From assembly GCA_002408485.1 (NCBI GenBank), contig DHSP01000028.1, forward strand, positions 35,381 through 63,031: DNA of 27,651 bases, written 5' to 3'. This DNA comes from Proteiniphilum sp. UBA5283. Its GTDB lineage: Bacteria > Bacteroidota > Bacteroidia > Bacteroidales > Dysgonomonadaceae. Every line of letters starts with the position of its first letter. The stretch's first letter is position 1. Under the pieces are notes generated by a model that ran no database searches, was not told the origin of the DNA, and saw nothing but the letters and a program-made list of their open reading frames with translations. The position numbers and the translations under genes are program-made. This document shows positions 15,499-22,530 of the stretch, piece by piece.

Positions 15499-15954
15499 TC
15501 ACATTGATTCCAGGATGTAGGGTGTCATCTCCACATCCGTTGAATGATCCATCCTCTTTTCTTCAATAGATACGATGCTGTCCACTACAAATTTGGTGTA
15601 ACCACGCCAGGGGATGGTGGCAAAGTATTCTTTGTAATGCAATTGCACCATTTTGCCACTTGCTACCATCAGCTTTTGGGCAATCTCCTCGTCTGTCACG
15701 GAAAAATCGAACTGGTTTGATTGTAATCCGCCCGGTTTATCGGCTCGAAAACCCGATTGGATCAGCTTGCCCTCGTAGGTTTTAAAGATAACACCTTTGT
15801 AAACAAGGTAATTTAGTTCGCCTGATTTTACGCCCGTGCCAAATACGTAGAAATAGCGTACATAGACGAAAATTCCGAGTGTAAGGATCAATATGGCGAG
15901 AAGCCATCTCAAGGCCTTCCGGCTCTTTTTCTTTCTGGGGGTCAGATCATCCAT
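15499..15954 (-). CDS. conserved single-pass membrane protein of unknown function
   Basis: The 151-residue product from the ATG at 15954 has a basic N-terminus (RKKKSRKALR, 7-16), one membrane helix (about 17-35), and a soluble domain of about 115 residues, likely outside the cytosol, with YKGVIFKTYEGKLIQSG and IPWRGYTKFVVDSI. I recall similar Bacteroidetes proteins carrying a doubtful 6-phosphogluconate dehydrogenase label, but no NAD-binding motif is present, so that name should not be used. The earlier in-frame TTG at 15978 lies inside the -7 box at 15976-15983, which favours the ATG. It precedes the RNase H gene by 12 bp. Confidence 0.75.
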   Translation of the reverse strand: MDDLTPRKKKSRKALRWLLAILILTLGIFVYVRYFYVFGTGVKSGELNYLVYKGVIFKTYEGKLIQSGFRADKPGGLQSNQFDFSVTDEEIAQKLMVASGKMVQLHYKEYFATIPWRGYTKFVVDSIVSIEEKRMDHSTDVEMTPYILESM

Positions 15955-15975
15955 CTTCTTTGATATGTTAGAATG

Positions 15976-15983
15976 CAAAGATA
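15976..15983 (-). promoter_or_regulatory. -7 box (TATCTTTG) of the membrane protein-rnhA pair
   Basis: On the minus strand TATCTTTG fits TAnnTTTG, 21 bp before the ATG at 15954. No good -33 element was seen. Its position rules out the TTG at 15978 as start if it is used. Confidence 0.45.
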
Positions 15984-16047
15984 CCTATTTTTTGACTTTT
16001 TAGAGAAATAGTGGAGCAAAATGCCGGTCTAATCCCCTAATTTGCGT

Positions 16048-16055
16048 TATATTTG
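16048..16055 (+). promoter_or_regulatory. -7 box (TATATTTG) of the C1 peptidase gene
   Basis: TATATTTG fits the consensus and lies 26 bp before the ATG at 16082. No TTTG lies at -33. It is divergent from the box at 15976-15983. Confidence 0.45.
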
Positions 16056-16081
16056 TTTTCAAATATCATTTGCAAATACGT

Positions 16082-17251
16082 ATGAACAGACTTTTTATGT
16101 TCCTTGCACTTTTTCTTGCTGCAGGAACCCTCTCCTCCCAAAATGCCTACAAATTCTCGGTGATCAAGGAAAACCCGATTACATCGGTAAAAAATCAAGC
16201 CAGCACAGGTACTTGCTGGAGTTTTTCAGCCGCAGGTATGCTTGAATCCGAACTTATTCGCATGGGAAAAGGAGAGTTCAACCTTTCCGAAATGTATATT
16301 GTGCGCAAAAATTACGAAGATAAAGCCCGCAAATATGCCCGTCTCCACGGCAGTCTTAATTTTACTGCCGGCGGTTCCTTTGCCGATGTGATGGAGACCA
16401 TCGATGATTTCGGGATCATGCCCGAGGATGCTTATCCGGGGCTCAATTACGGAGCAGATAATCACGATCATGGTGAACTCGATAAGGTGCTGAAAGGCTA
16501 TATGGACGGAATTATTGGTGCACGAGCCCTTTCTCCCGTGTGGCACGAAGGCTTCTCCGGTGTGCTGGATACCTATCTTGGTGCTGTTCCCGATACTTTT
16601 ATGTACGATGGAAAGCAGTATACACCGCATTCGTTTGCTGAATTTTTAGGATTAAACCAGAATGATTATATTTCGCTGACTTCTTTCACGCACCATCCCT
16701 TTTACAAGCCTTTTGCTATTGAGGTCCCTGACAACTGGCGCTGGGCCCTCTCCTACAACCTGCCTGTGGATGAGTTGATGGAAGTGATGGAACACGCCAT
16801 TATGAATGGTTTTACCATTGCATGGGCTTCCGACATCAGTGAAACTGGTTTCTCGCGTGAGGGTATTGCCATCGTGCCGGACGAACAAGCGGCTGAAAAT
16901 GCCGGATCAGACGAGGCCCGATGGCTGGGACTATCGAGCCGTGAACGGGATGCCAATCTCAGGATGCGGGTAGGGAGCGAAGCGCTTGCTGAAAAGCAAA
17001 TTACCCAGGAAATGCGTCAGTCGGCGTTCGATAATTATTCTACTACCGACGATCACGGCATGCAAATATATGGGATCGCAAAGGACCAGCAGGGAAATAA
17101 GTTCTATATGGTGAAAAACTCATGGGGTGAAACGGGTCCTTACAAAGGTCTCTGGTACGCTTCGGATCCTTTTGTTCGCTATAAGACCCTTAGCATCGTA
17201 CTGCATAAAGGAGCACTCCCCGCTGAAACAGCCCGTAAACTGGGTCTCTGA
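16082..17251 (+). CDS. secreted C1 cysteine peptidase (aminopeptidase C / bleomycin hydrolase family)
   Basis: This is a papain-fold peptidase of 389 residues with an N-terminal signal peptide (about 1-19), so it should act in the periplasm or outside, unlike cytosolic PepC (about 445 residues). The catalytic Cys45 lies in STGTCWSFSAAG, His325 in TDDHGMQIYG and Asn346 in VKNSWGE, the three papain-family positions. The oxyanion Gln is in VKNQAST (37-43). Large inserts between Cys and His are typical of the C1B branch. The C-terminus ends LPAETARKLGL and may reach towards the active site, as in bleomycin hydrolases. murF follows 44 bp later; no functional link is evident. Confidence 0.88.
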   Translation: MNRLFMFLALFLAAGTLSSQNAYKFSVIKENPITSVKNQASTGTCWSFSAAGMLESELIRMGKGEFNLSEMYIVRKNYEDKARKYARLHGSLNFTAGGSFADVMETIDDFGIMPEDAYPGLNYGADNHDHGELDKVLKGYMDGIIGARALSPVWHEGFSGVLDTYLGAVPDTFMYDGKQYTPHSFAEFLGLNQNDYISLTSFTHHPFYKPFAIEVPDNWRWALSYNLPVDELMEVMEHAIMNGFTIAWASDISETGFSREGIAIVPDEQAAENAGSDEARWLGLSSRERDANLRMRVGSEALAEKQITQEMRQSAFDNYSTTDDHGMQIYGIAKDQQGNKFYMVKNSWGETGPYKGLWYASDPFVRYKTLSIVLHKGALPAETARKLGL

Positions 17252-17295
17252 CCCACCGTAAAGGCACCGAACTCCAACTATTAAGTGAACCCAAT

Positions 17296-18600
17296 ATGGA
17301 AATAACCGATCTTTATGCTATTTTTCGGAAATACCCTTCTGTGACGACCGATTCGCGCATGTGTTCCAAGGATTCCATCTTCTTTGCATTGAGGGGGGAA
17401 AGGTTTAATGGAAACTTGTTTGCCGATAAAGCGCTGGAGGCCGGATGTGCCTACGCTGTTGTGGATGAACGACCGGAGAGCGAGCCATTCAACGAGCGGA
17501 TTATTCTCGTCGACAATGTGCTTGCCACCCTTCAGAAGCTAGCCAACTACCACCGGCGCAAGCTGAAGATACCCATTATTGGCATTACCGGGACAAACGG
17601 CAAAACAACGACCAAAGAGTTAATTGCCATTGCCCTTTCCCGCGAGTTTAAAGTTGCCTATACGCAGGGGAACTTTAATAATCATATCGGCGTGCCGCTC
17701 ACGTTGCTGTCGATGAATAGATCGCATGAGATAGGGGTTGTTGAAATGGGCGCTAATCATCCGGGCGACATCCGGGAGTTGTGTGAAATAGCCGAACCCA
17801 ATTATGGCCTTATAACCAATGTGGGAAAAGCGCACCTGGAAGGATTCGGAACTTTTGAAAACGTAATCAAAGCCAAGGGTGAGTTGTACGATTTTCTCAG
17901 GGGGCACGAAGGGAAAGTGTTTGTTAATAAAGACAATCAGACTTTGTACGAACTGTCGGAGGGAATGGACAGAATCTTGTATGGGAAGAATGACCCCTCT
18001 CTTTTTGCTTCCGGTACCATTGCCAATGCAACACCCTTTTTGGAGTTCGACTGGAACTTTTTCGACCGCTCCTACCGGGTGAAGACCAGTCTGGTGGGTG
18101 AGTTTAACTTCGACAATGCGATTGCCGCCGTGGCAGTATCCAAGTTTTTCGGAATCAATGCCGAGTTGATCAGTGCTGCCCTGGAGGAGTATGAACCGCT
18201 GAATCACCGGTCGCAGTTTAAACGTACAGAGCGAAACGACCTGATCATAGATGCGTACAATGCTAATCCAACCAGCATGAAGGCTTCGCTTGATTTTTTT
18301 GTCTCAATCCCTACCTCACTTCCAAAGATGGTGATTCTGGGCGAGATGAAGGAGTTGGGCGAGATCAGTGATGAGGAGCATCAAAGGATGGTCGATTTCA
18401 TAAAAAACCAGACCTTCGACCGGGTCTATCTTGTTGGAAACGATTTCAAAGACTTGATCCCGGATAATGCGTCTTATCGTTTTTTTGAGAATGTGGATTC
18501 ATTGATTGAATCGCTAAAGACAGATCCGGTAAAAGGACATTATCTATTGTTGAAAGGATCACATTCGGTACATCTCGAAAAGGCGGTTGATTATCTGTAA
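17296..18600 (+). CDS. murF: UDP-N-acetylmuramoyl-tripeptide--D-alanyl-D-alanine ligase
   Basis: MurF adds D-Ala-D-Ala to the UDP-MurNAc tripeptide in the cytosol, the last soluble step of peptidoglycan precursor synthesis. The 434-residue product has the N-terminal UDP-binding domain with TDSR (18-21) and FFALRGERFNGN (29-40), the ATP P-loop GTNGKTTTKE (99-108), FNNHIGVPLTL and VVEMGANHPGDI of the Mur central domain, and NHRSQF followed by DAYNANPTSM of the C-terminal domain. Length and motif order are normal. It stands alone rather than in the dcw cluster, and its stop is 11 bp from that of the convergent phosphoesterase gene. Confidence 0.97.
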   Translation: MEITDLYAIFRKYPSVTTDSRMCSKDSIFFALRGERFNGNLFADKALEAGCAYAVVDERPESEPFNERIILVDNVLATLQKLANYHRRKLKIPIIGITGTNGKTTTKELIAIALSREFKVAYTQGNFNNHIGVPLTLLSMNRSHEIGVVEMGANHPGDIRELCEIAEPNYGLITNVGKAHLEGFGTFENVIKAKGELYDFLRGHEGKVFVNKDNQTLYELSEGMDRILYGKNDPSLFASGTIANATPFLEFDWNFFDRSYRVKTSLVGEFNFDNAIAAVAVSKFFGINAELISAALEEYEPLNHRSQFKRTERNDLIIDAYNANPTSMKASLDFFVSIPTSLPKMVILGEMKELGEISDEEHQRMVDFIKNQTFDRVYLVGNDFKDLIPDNASYRFFENVDSLIESLKTDPVKGHYLLLKGSHSVHLEKAVDYL

Positions 18601-18611
18601 TGCGCCGGATG

Positions 18612-19754
18612 TCATTTTTTTTGTGGTTCAAATTTTACCGTTATCATCACCATCTCCGAGACGGTGCCTATGCGGTATTGTGACCCTACAAGACTGATGC
18701 CGGATGTGACGTAAACATGTGTATTTCCCTTTTTCTTGTAGCCGTGAGCAACTTCAAACACCATTTGGGTGGCGATGTTGCCCGGAAATGCCTGACCATG
18801 ATGGGTGTGTCCGTACAAGGCGATATCGGCGCCGGCATCAGCCTCTTCACTCAGATTATCGGGCGTATGATTCAGTACGATTACCGGTTTGGACATGTCT
18901 ACCCCTTCTGTGGCCAGCAGCTTTGCGGTGGACTTCCGGTTAAGGATGACCTTGTCTTCGCGTCCCACCACATAAAAAGCGCTGTCAACGAACACGGCGG
19001 AGTCGCGCAACATGGTGATCCCCGCATCGTTCAGGAGCTGAATCTTCTCCTCCGCATCGTACCGGTATTCGTGATTGCCGGTGCAGGAGAAAACCCCCAG
19101 GGGAGCCTTCAGTCGCGATAACTCTTTGTCCATCCCTTCATCCAGGATTGGATTGATATGTGAGTCAATGATGTCACCCACAAAGAGAATCAAGTCCGGT
19201 TTCTGCTCCAGAATCAAATCCACGTATTTTCTCGTGTGATTCCGGTTAATCATCCATCCCATATGCAGGTCTCCTACTACGGCAATGCGCAACGAATCCA
19301 ATTCTCCCGCCTGCTTGTGTACAGTGAGGTGTACCTGTTGTACCACCGGATGCAGAAACTTGTGATGCCCGTGGACCATCACTCCCGATACAGCCAAAAT
19401 GGGTGCCAGAAAAGTGACTATTTTGTATTTTGAAGGTTGATCTTTGAAGTACCACGATCTTCGCTGGATCTTTCTCCGGATGATATAAATCAGATCAATC
19501 ACCAGCCACACCCCGCCGGTATAAAGAAGAAAAAGCATCCAGCTGGTGCCTATTACACGGATTAGCTGGGTGATGGGGTCGGGAATGATCCGATAGAAAA
19601 GTAATCCGGATGAATAGACGAGCAACTCCACCCCGAAAACCGCAGAGAGGATGATGCGTGCCCACTTTTTTTCATCGAAGGTGTGCCATCCTTTCAGGAA
19701 GACCAAGATATTGAGAGTGACGTGGACGATAAAAGCGTTGATGAGTGCGCGCAT
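18612..19754 (-). CDS. membrane-anchored calcineurin-like metallophosphoesterase (YkuE/YaeI-like)
   Basis: The 380-residue product has four hydrophobic segments in its first 125 residues (about 5-20, 34-54, 68-91 and 113-126), then a calcineurin-like phosphoesterase domain. The metal ligands can be placed at Asp162 and His164 (GDLHMGW), Asp194 (VGDIIDS), Asn227-His228 (GNHEYR), His296 (LNHTP) and His316/His318 (GHTHHGQ). Related proteins act on lipid or nucleotide phosphoesters at the membrane; UDP-diacylglucosamine or cyclic nucleotide hydrolysis cannot be told from sequence. It is convergent with murF. Confidence 0.9.
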   Translation of the reverse strand: MRALINAFIVHVTLNILVFLKGWHTFDEKKWARIILSAVFGVELLVYSSGLLFYRIIPDPITQLIRVIGTSWMLFLLYTGGVWLVIDLIYIIRRKIQRRSWYFKDQPSKYKIVTFLAPILAVSGVMVHGHHKFLHPVVQQVHLTVHKQAGELDSLRIAVVGDLHMGWMINRNHTRKYVDLILEQKPDLILFVGDIIDSHINPILDEGMDKELSRLKAPLGVFSCTGNHEYRYDAEEKIQLLNDAGITMLRDSAVFVDSAFYVVGREDKVILNRKSTAKLLATEGVDMSKPVIVLNHTPDNLSEEADAGADIALYGHTHHGQAFPGNIATQMVFEVAHGYKKKGNTHVYVTSGISLVGSQYRIGTVSEMVMITVKFEPQKK

Positions 19755-19841
19755 GCAATGTTTTTTTTGATTGTGTATTAAAAACAGAAGAAGGACACCT
19801 TTTGTTTGACTGTAGTGAATTTCTTTCTTTTTTCCTTCGTA

Positions 19842-20444
19842 TCATAAATTCAGAAAGAATGATACCCACAGCGGTACGGAAAAATCAATGATCATCCCAT
19901 GAAACAGGGCAATTACCACGAACTCCGATCCGGAATATTTTGCAATGACCGGCAGGGTGGTATCCATGGTAGTAGCACCTCCGGCAGAAATTGGTGCCAG
20001 GGGGCCGAAATATTTTACCATCCAGGGGGCCAGAAGCAGCACGCTGAACTCCCTCGTGATGTTGGCCAGCAAGGCAATGGTTCCCAGCTCTGCTCCTCTA
20101 AACTCGGTGATCAGGATGCTGGAAAGTGAATAATAGGCAAAGCCAGCCCCCACGCTCAAACATTCGGTCAGGCCTTTCTCCGGCATGATAAGGCTCACTA
20201 GCGCTACACCGGCAAAGGTGCCAGCTGTGGTCGCAAGAGGTATCAACAGCATTCTCCATCCAAATCGCTTCAGGGCGGCAATCATGTTCTTGCCAGAGCC
20301 AATTTGCATGCCTACCAGAAAAAGAAGGGCATAGAGTACCCAGGTCGAGATGTCGCTGTTGAGCAACGCTTCCGGCATCATTCCCAAAAATGCCAGCAAT
20401 ATGCCTGCGGCAAAAAGGAGGAGGTAGGTAAGAGACAGTTTCAT
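19842..20444 (-). CDS. lysO: LysO-type lysine exporter, DUF340 C-terminal part
   Basis: LysO (YbjE) exports L-lysine in E. coli as a single protein of about 300 residues. Here the 200-residue product corresponds to its C-terminal part, with about six hydrophobic segments and family blocks ALLFLVGMQIGS (40-51) and ISAGGATTMDTTLPVI (about 153-168). The preceding gene carries the N-terminal part, and the two are 10 bp apart in the same direction. This split arrangement is regular in Bacteroidetes as far as I know, so it is not a frameshift artefact. Lysine or thialysine as substrate is by family only. Confidence 0.87.
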   Translation of the reverse strand: MKLSLTYLLLFAAGILLAFLGMMPEALLNSDISTWVLYALLFLVGMQIGSGKNMIAALKRFGWRMLLIPLATTAGTFAGVALVSLIMPEKGLTECLSVGAGFAYYSLSSILITEFRGAELGTIALLANITREFSVLLLAPWMVKYFGPLAPISAGGATTMDTTLPVIAKYSGSEFVVIALFHGMIIDFSVPLWVSFFLNL

Positions 20445-20454
20445 CAGCTGGAAA

Positions 20455-20814
20455 TTAAAGAGGTGTTTTGCTCTCCTTCGTGGCTACTCCTCCGCATGTC
20501 TCCTGGTGGACGAAATCCTTCTGGGTGTTCTTTTCAGGCCGGCTCTTCCTCCCGGCAAAAAATCGCTCGAAAACCCATTTCGCACAGAGTATACTACCGA
20601 GTGTGCCTCCTGCTGTGAGGATAAATGCTTCCAGTCCGATAGATGCAAAGTTATCGATTATCTGTTCGTTGTTTCCGACAGACACACCCAAAAAAAACAG
20701 CAACAGCATAATCACCAGACTTAAGAGGATGCCCGTGTGTTTTACGAAACCGCTTTTTCGGAAAAGATAGCCGGTTAGAATGCCACTCGTAATGCAGAGA
20801 AGAATTGGAATCAT
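20455..20814 (-). CDS. LysO-type lysine exporter, N-terminal part (separate gene)
   Basis: From the ATG at 20814 the product has 119 residues with three hydrophobic segments (about 2-20, 24-46 and 50-73), matching the first helices of LysO-type transporters (FLGVSVGNNEQI, then GLEAFILTAGGTLGSILCA). The frame stays open up to 20970, but the -7 box at 20830-20837 lies inside that extension and the first 52 residues have no family character. The last 30 residues are polar and lack similarity. It should assemble with the following gene product into one transporter. Confidence 0.82.
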   Translation of the reverse strand: MIPILLCITSGILTGYLFRKSGFVKHTGILLSLVIMLLLFFLGVSVGNNEQIIDNFASIGLEAFILTAGGTLGSILCAKWVFERFFAGRKSRPEKNTQKDFVHQETCGGVATKESKTPL

Positions 20815-20829
20815 GAATAATTTTTGCAA

Positions 20830-20837
20830 CAAAATTA
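20830..20837 (-). promoter_or_regulatory. -7 box (TAATTTTG) of the lysO gene pair
   Basis: On the minus strand TAATTTTG fits TAnnTTTG, 15 bp before the ATG at 20814. It implies a very short leader and supports that start. Confidence 0.42.
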
Positions 20838-20931
20838 GAAAAAAGAATTCATGCCGCGAAACTTCGCTTTGCTTGCTATTGTCCGAAATTATTTCCGGGC
20901 TTGTATGTAATTCAAAAAAAGTCAATAATAA

Positions 20932-20961
20932 TTTGCAATTCAAAAAAATAAAGTATATTTG
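20932..20961 (+). promoter_or_regulatory. promoter of the SPFH operon (TTTG - N18 - TATATTTG)
   Basis: TTTG at 20932-20935 and TATATTTG at 20954-20961 with an 18-bp spacer are a near-ideal Bacteroidetes promoter. The predicted start, near 20967-20969, falls at the edge of a perfect palindrome. Confidence 0.7.
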
Positions 20962-20968
20962 TAATATC

Positions 20969-20984
20969 AAAATGATATCATTTT
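20969..20984. promoter_or_regulatory. 16-bp perfect palindrome at the SPFH transcription start, candidate operator
   Basis: AAAATGATATCATTTT is a perfect two-fold palindrome, 7 bp after the -7 box and 12 bp before the SPFH ATG. A second overlapping inverted repeat is TATCA (20965-20969) with TGATA (20973-20977). Binding here would block initiation. The operon encodes a ribbon-helix-helix protein, a natural candidate ligand. The region is A/T-rich, which raises the chance rate somewhat. Confidence 0.5.
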
Positions 20985-20996
20985 AAATTTATTGTT

Positions 20997-21938
20997 ATGG
21001 AAACAAAGGAATTCAGTTTTAAAGGTTTTAAGGCGAACGGGTTTTTGATGATTCTTGCGTTATTTCTATTTTTAGGAGTTATTCTTTTCTCTTTCTTTCA
21101 GGGTAGCTGGGGAATCATTGCAGGTTGTATAATGGTTATGGTATGGATACTGCTGTTGATTGGATTTACCAAACTGGAACCAAATGAAGCAATCGTGATG
21201 GTTTTTTTCGGGAAATACAAGGGGGTGTTGAACGAGACTGGTTTTTTTTGGGTAAATCCGTTCATGACGAAGAAGAAATTATCCATGCGGGCCCGAAATT
21301 TGAATGTGGAGCCCATCAAGGTGAACGATAAAGTGGGAAATCCGGTGCTGATAGGGCTTGTATTGGTCTGGAAGTTGAAGGATACCTATAAGGCGATGTT
21401 TGAAATCGATGCTCAGACCATGGCGGCATCGGGTCCGGGAAATACAGGAACAGCGACCTATGTAGTCAGTAAGCAGATGAGTGCGTTCGAAAACTTTGTT
21501 GCTGTCCAGAGCGATGCCGCTCTCAGGCAGGTTGCCGGACAGTATGCTTACGACAACAACGTGGTTTCGGATCATGAAATTACGCTACGGTCGGGAGGGG
21601 AAGAGATTAATGAAAATATGCTCATTGAGTTAAATAATCGACTTGAAATGGCAGGCATCGAAATTGTGGAGGCGCGTATCAATTATCTGGCTTATGCACC
21701 CGAAATAGCTGCCGTTATGTTACGTCGCCAGCAGGCGGAAGCTATTATCTCGGCGCGCGAGAAGATTGTGGAAGGCGCTGTTACCATGGTTAAAATGGCG
21801 CTGGAAAAGATTGAAGACGAAAATATTGTGGAGCTGGACAGCGACAAGAAAGCGGCCATGGTGAGTAACCTGCTGGTGGTGCTCTGTGCCGACGAGTCGG
21901 CTCAACCTGTACTGAACACAGGGTCTTTATACCAATAA
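20997..21938 (+). CDS. SPFH/band 7 domain membrane protein
   Basis: SPFH proteins form membrane-bound oligomeric scaffolds related to stomatin and flotillin. The 313-residue product has two N-terminal hydrophobic segments (about 15-35 and 38-57), then an SPFH domain from about 60 (LEPNEAIVMVFFGKYKG) to 250, with INYLAYAPEIAAVMLRRQQA followed by a charged coiled helix (about 225-270) and a conserved tail ending in NTGSLYQ. It appears full length. It is the first gene of a three-gene cluster with the 21944 remnant and the ribbon-helix-helix gene. Its role in these bacteria is not known. Confidence 0.9.
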   Translation: METKEFSFKGFKANGFLMILALFLFLGVILFSFFQGSWGIIAGCIMVMVWILLLIGFTKLEPNEAIVMVFFGKYKGVLNETGFFWVNPFMTKKKLSMRARNLNVEPIKVNDKVGNPVLIGLVLVWKLKDTYKAMFEIDAQTMAASGPGNTGTATYVVSKQMSAFENFVAVQSDAALRQVAGQYAYDNNVVSDHEITLRSGGEEINENMLIELNNRLEMAGIEIVEARINYLAYAPEIAAVMLRRQQAEAIISAREKIVEGAVTMVKMALEKIEDENIVELDSDKKAAMVSNLLVVLCADESAQPVLNTGSLYQ

Positions 21939-21943
21939 TTGGG

Positions 21944-22240
21944 ATGAATGACGGGAACTCACCTTGCCATTTCCATTATAAGTCTTATAACTGGAACATA
22001 ATCCACAGGGTGTATGTTAGAAGATACAATCCCGTTGGCGAGTATGGTGGATGGGGCGTTTGTCTGTCAAGATGGCATTTTGCAGGCAGGAGAATTAAAC
22101 TCTCCCGGGCCATTGCCCATACAGTAAGTGGAAGAACGGAATTACAGATCGAACTTAAAAAAAGCAAAAGAATATTGATTGGTACGTTACAGCCCGAGGA
22201 ACTTAAAAAGGTGCTGGTAAGACCAGGTAAGGCAGAGTGA
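21944..22240 (+). pseudogene. remnant of a membrane/PH-like protein between SPFH and the ribbon-helix-helix gene
   Basis: The 98-residue reading frame matches, from my knowledge of the family usually found at this position in Bacteroidetes, only the C-terminal half: CHFHYK (8-13), IIHRVYVRRYNPVGEYGGWG (20-39), then VSGRTELQIELKKSKRILIG (60-79) and QPEELKKVL. Full proteins have about 150 residues with two membrane helices before the FHFHYK block; those helices are missing here, and SPFH ends only 5 bp upstream, leaving no room for them. The stretch between GGWG and VSG is also about ten residues longer than usual. The frame itself is intact and ends in a 4-bp overlap with the next frame, so a shortened soluble protein could still be made. 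A deletion of the 5' part is the simplest reading. Confidence 0.5.
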
Positions 22241-22254
22241 AAGAATTGACAATG

Positions 22255-22419
22255 ATGAAGAAAGAGAAAACAAACCGGAATTTTGCGCTTCGATTGGATG
22301 CTAAAACGATGGATGCAATTGAAAAGTGGGCTGCCGATGAATTTCGCAGCGTAAATGGGCAGATACAATGGATACTGGATCAGGCCCTCAGAAAAAGCGG
22401 GCGCTTGAAACAGGAATAA
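22255..22419 (+). CDS. Arc-type ribbon-helix-helix DNA-binding protein
   Basis: The product is a small predicted repressor of 54 residues from the ATG at 22255 (an ATG at 22252 and a GTG at 22237 are also in frame). The strand NFALRLDA (9-16) forms the two-strand ribbon of the dimer, followed by helix A (about 17-28) and helix B (about 33-46, SVNGQIQWILDQAL), the ribbon-helix-helix plan. Proteins of this group bind palindromic operators as dimers of dimers. It ends the SPFH cluster, whose promoter carries a 16-bp palindrome, so autoregulation is plausible but not shown. Confidence 0.85.
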   Translation: MKKEKTNRNFALRLDAKTMDAIEKWAADEFRSVNGQIQWILDQALRKSGRLKQE

Positions 22420-22423
22420 ACCC

Positions 22424-22475
22424 TCTCGCTGTCTTGTTAAAAATATGTAATCAAGAGATTATTCAATTAGCGAGA
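22424..22475. repeat. nested inverted repeat after the ribbon-helix-helix gene
   Basis: TCTCGCT (22424-22430) pairs with AGCGAGA (22469-22475), and inside it TCTTG (22432-22436) pairs with CAAGA (22452-22456). The two stems could form one interrupted hairpin just after the stop codon. No T run follows directly, so a terminator is possible but not typical. Confidence 0.35.
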
Positions 22476-22514
22476 CAAATTTATATCTACTTTTAATTTT
22501 TCAAATGCACGTAT

Positions 22515-22522
22515 TATATTTG
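22515..22522 (+). promoter_or_regulatory. -7 box (TATATTTG) of the outer-membrane receptor gene
   Basis: TATATTTG fits TAnnTTTG and lies only 8 bp before the ATG at 22531, so the transcript would be nearly leaderless. The -33 region has T runs but no TTTG. Confidence 0.42.
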
Positions 22523-22530
22523 GAACCACA

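Noticed and set aside
20815..20970. N-terminal extension of the first lysO frame
   Set aside because: It has no transporter-like sequence and contains the likely promoter box at 20830-20837.
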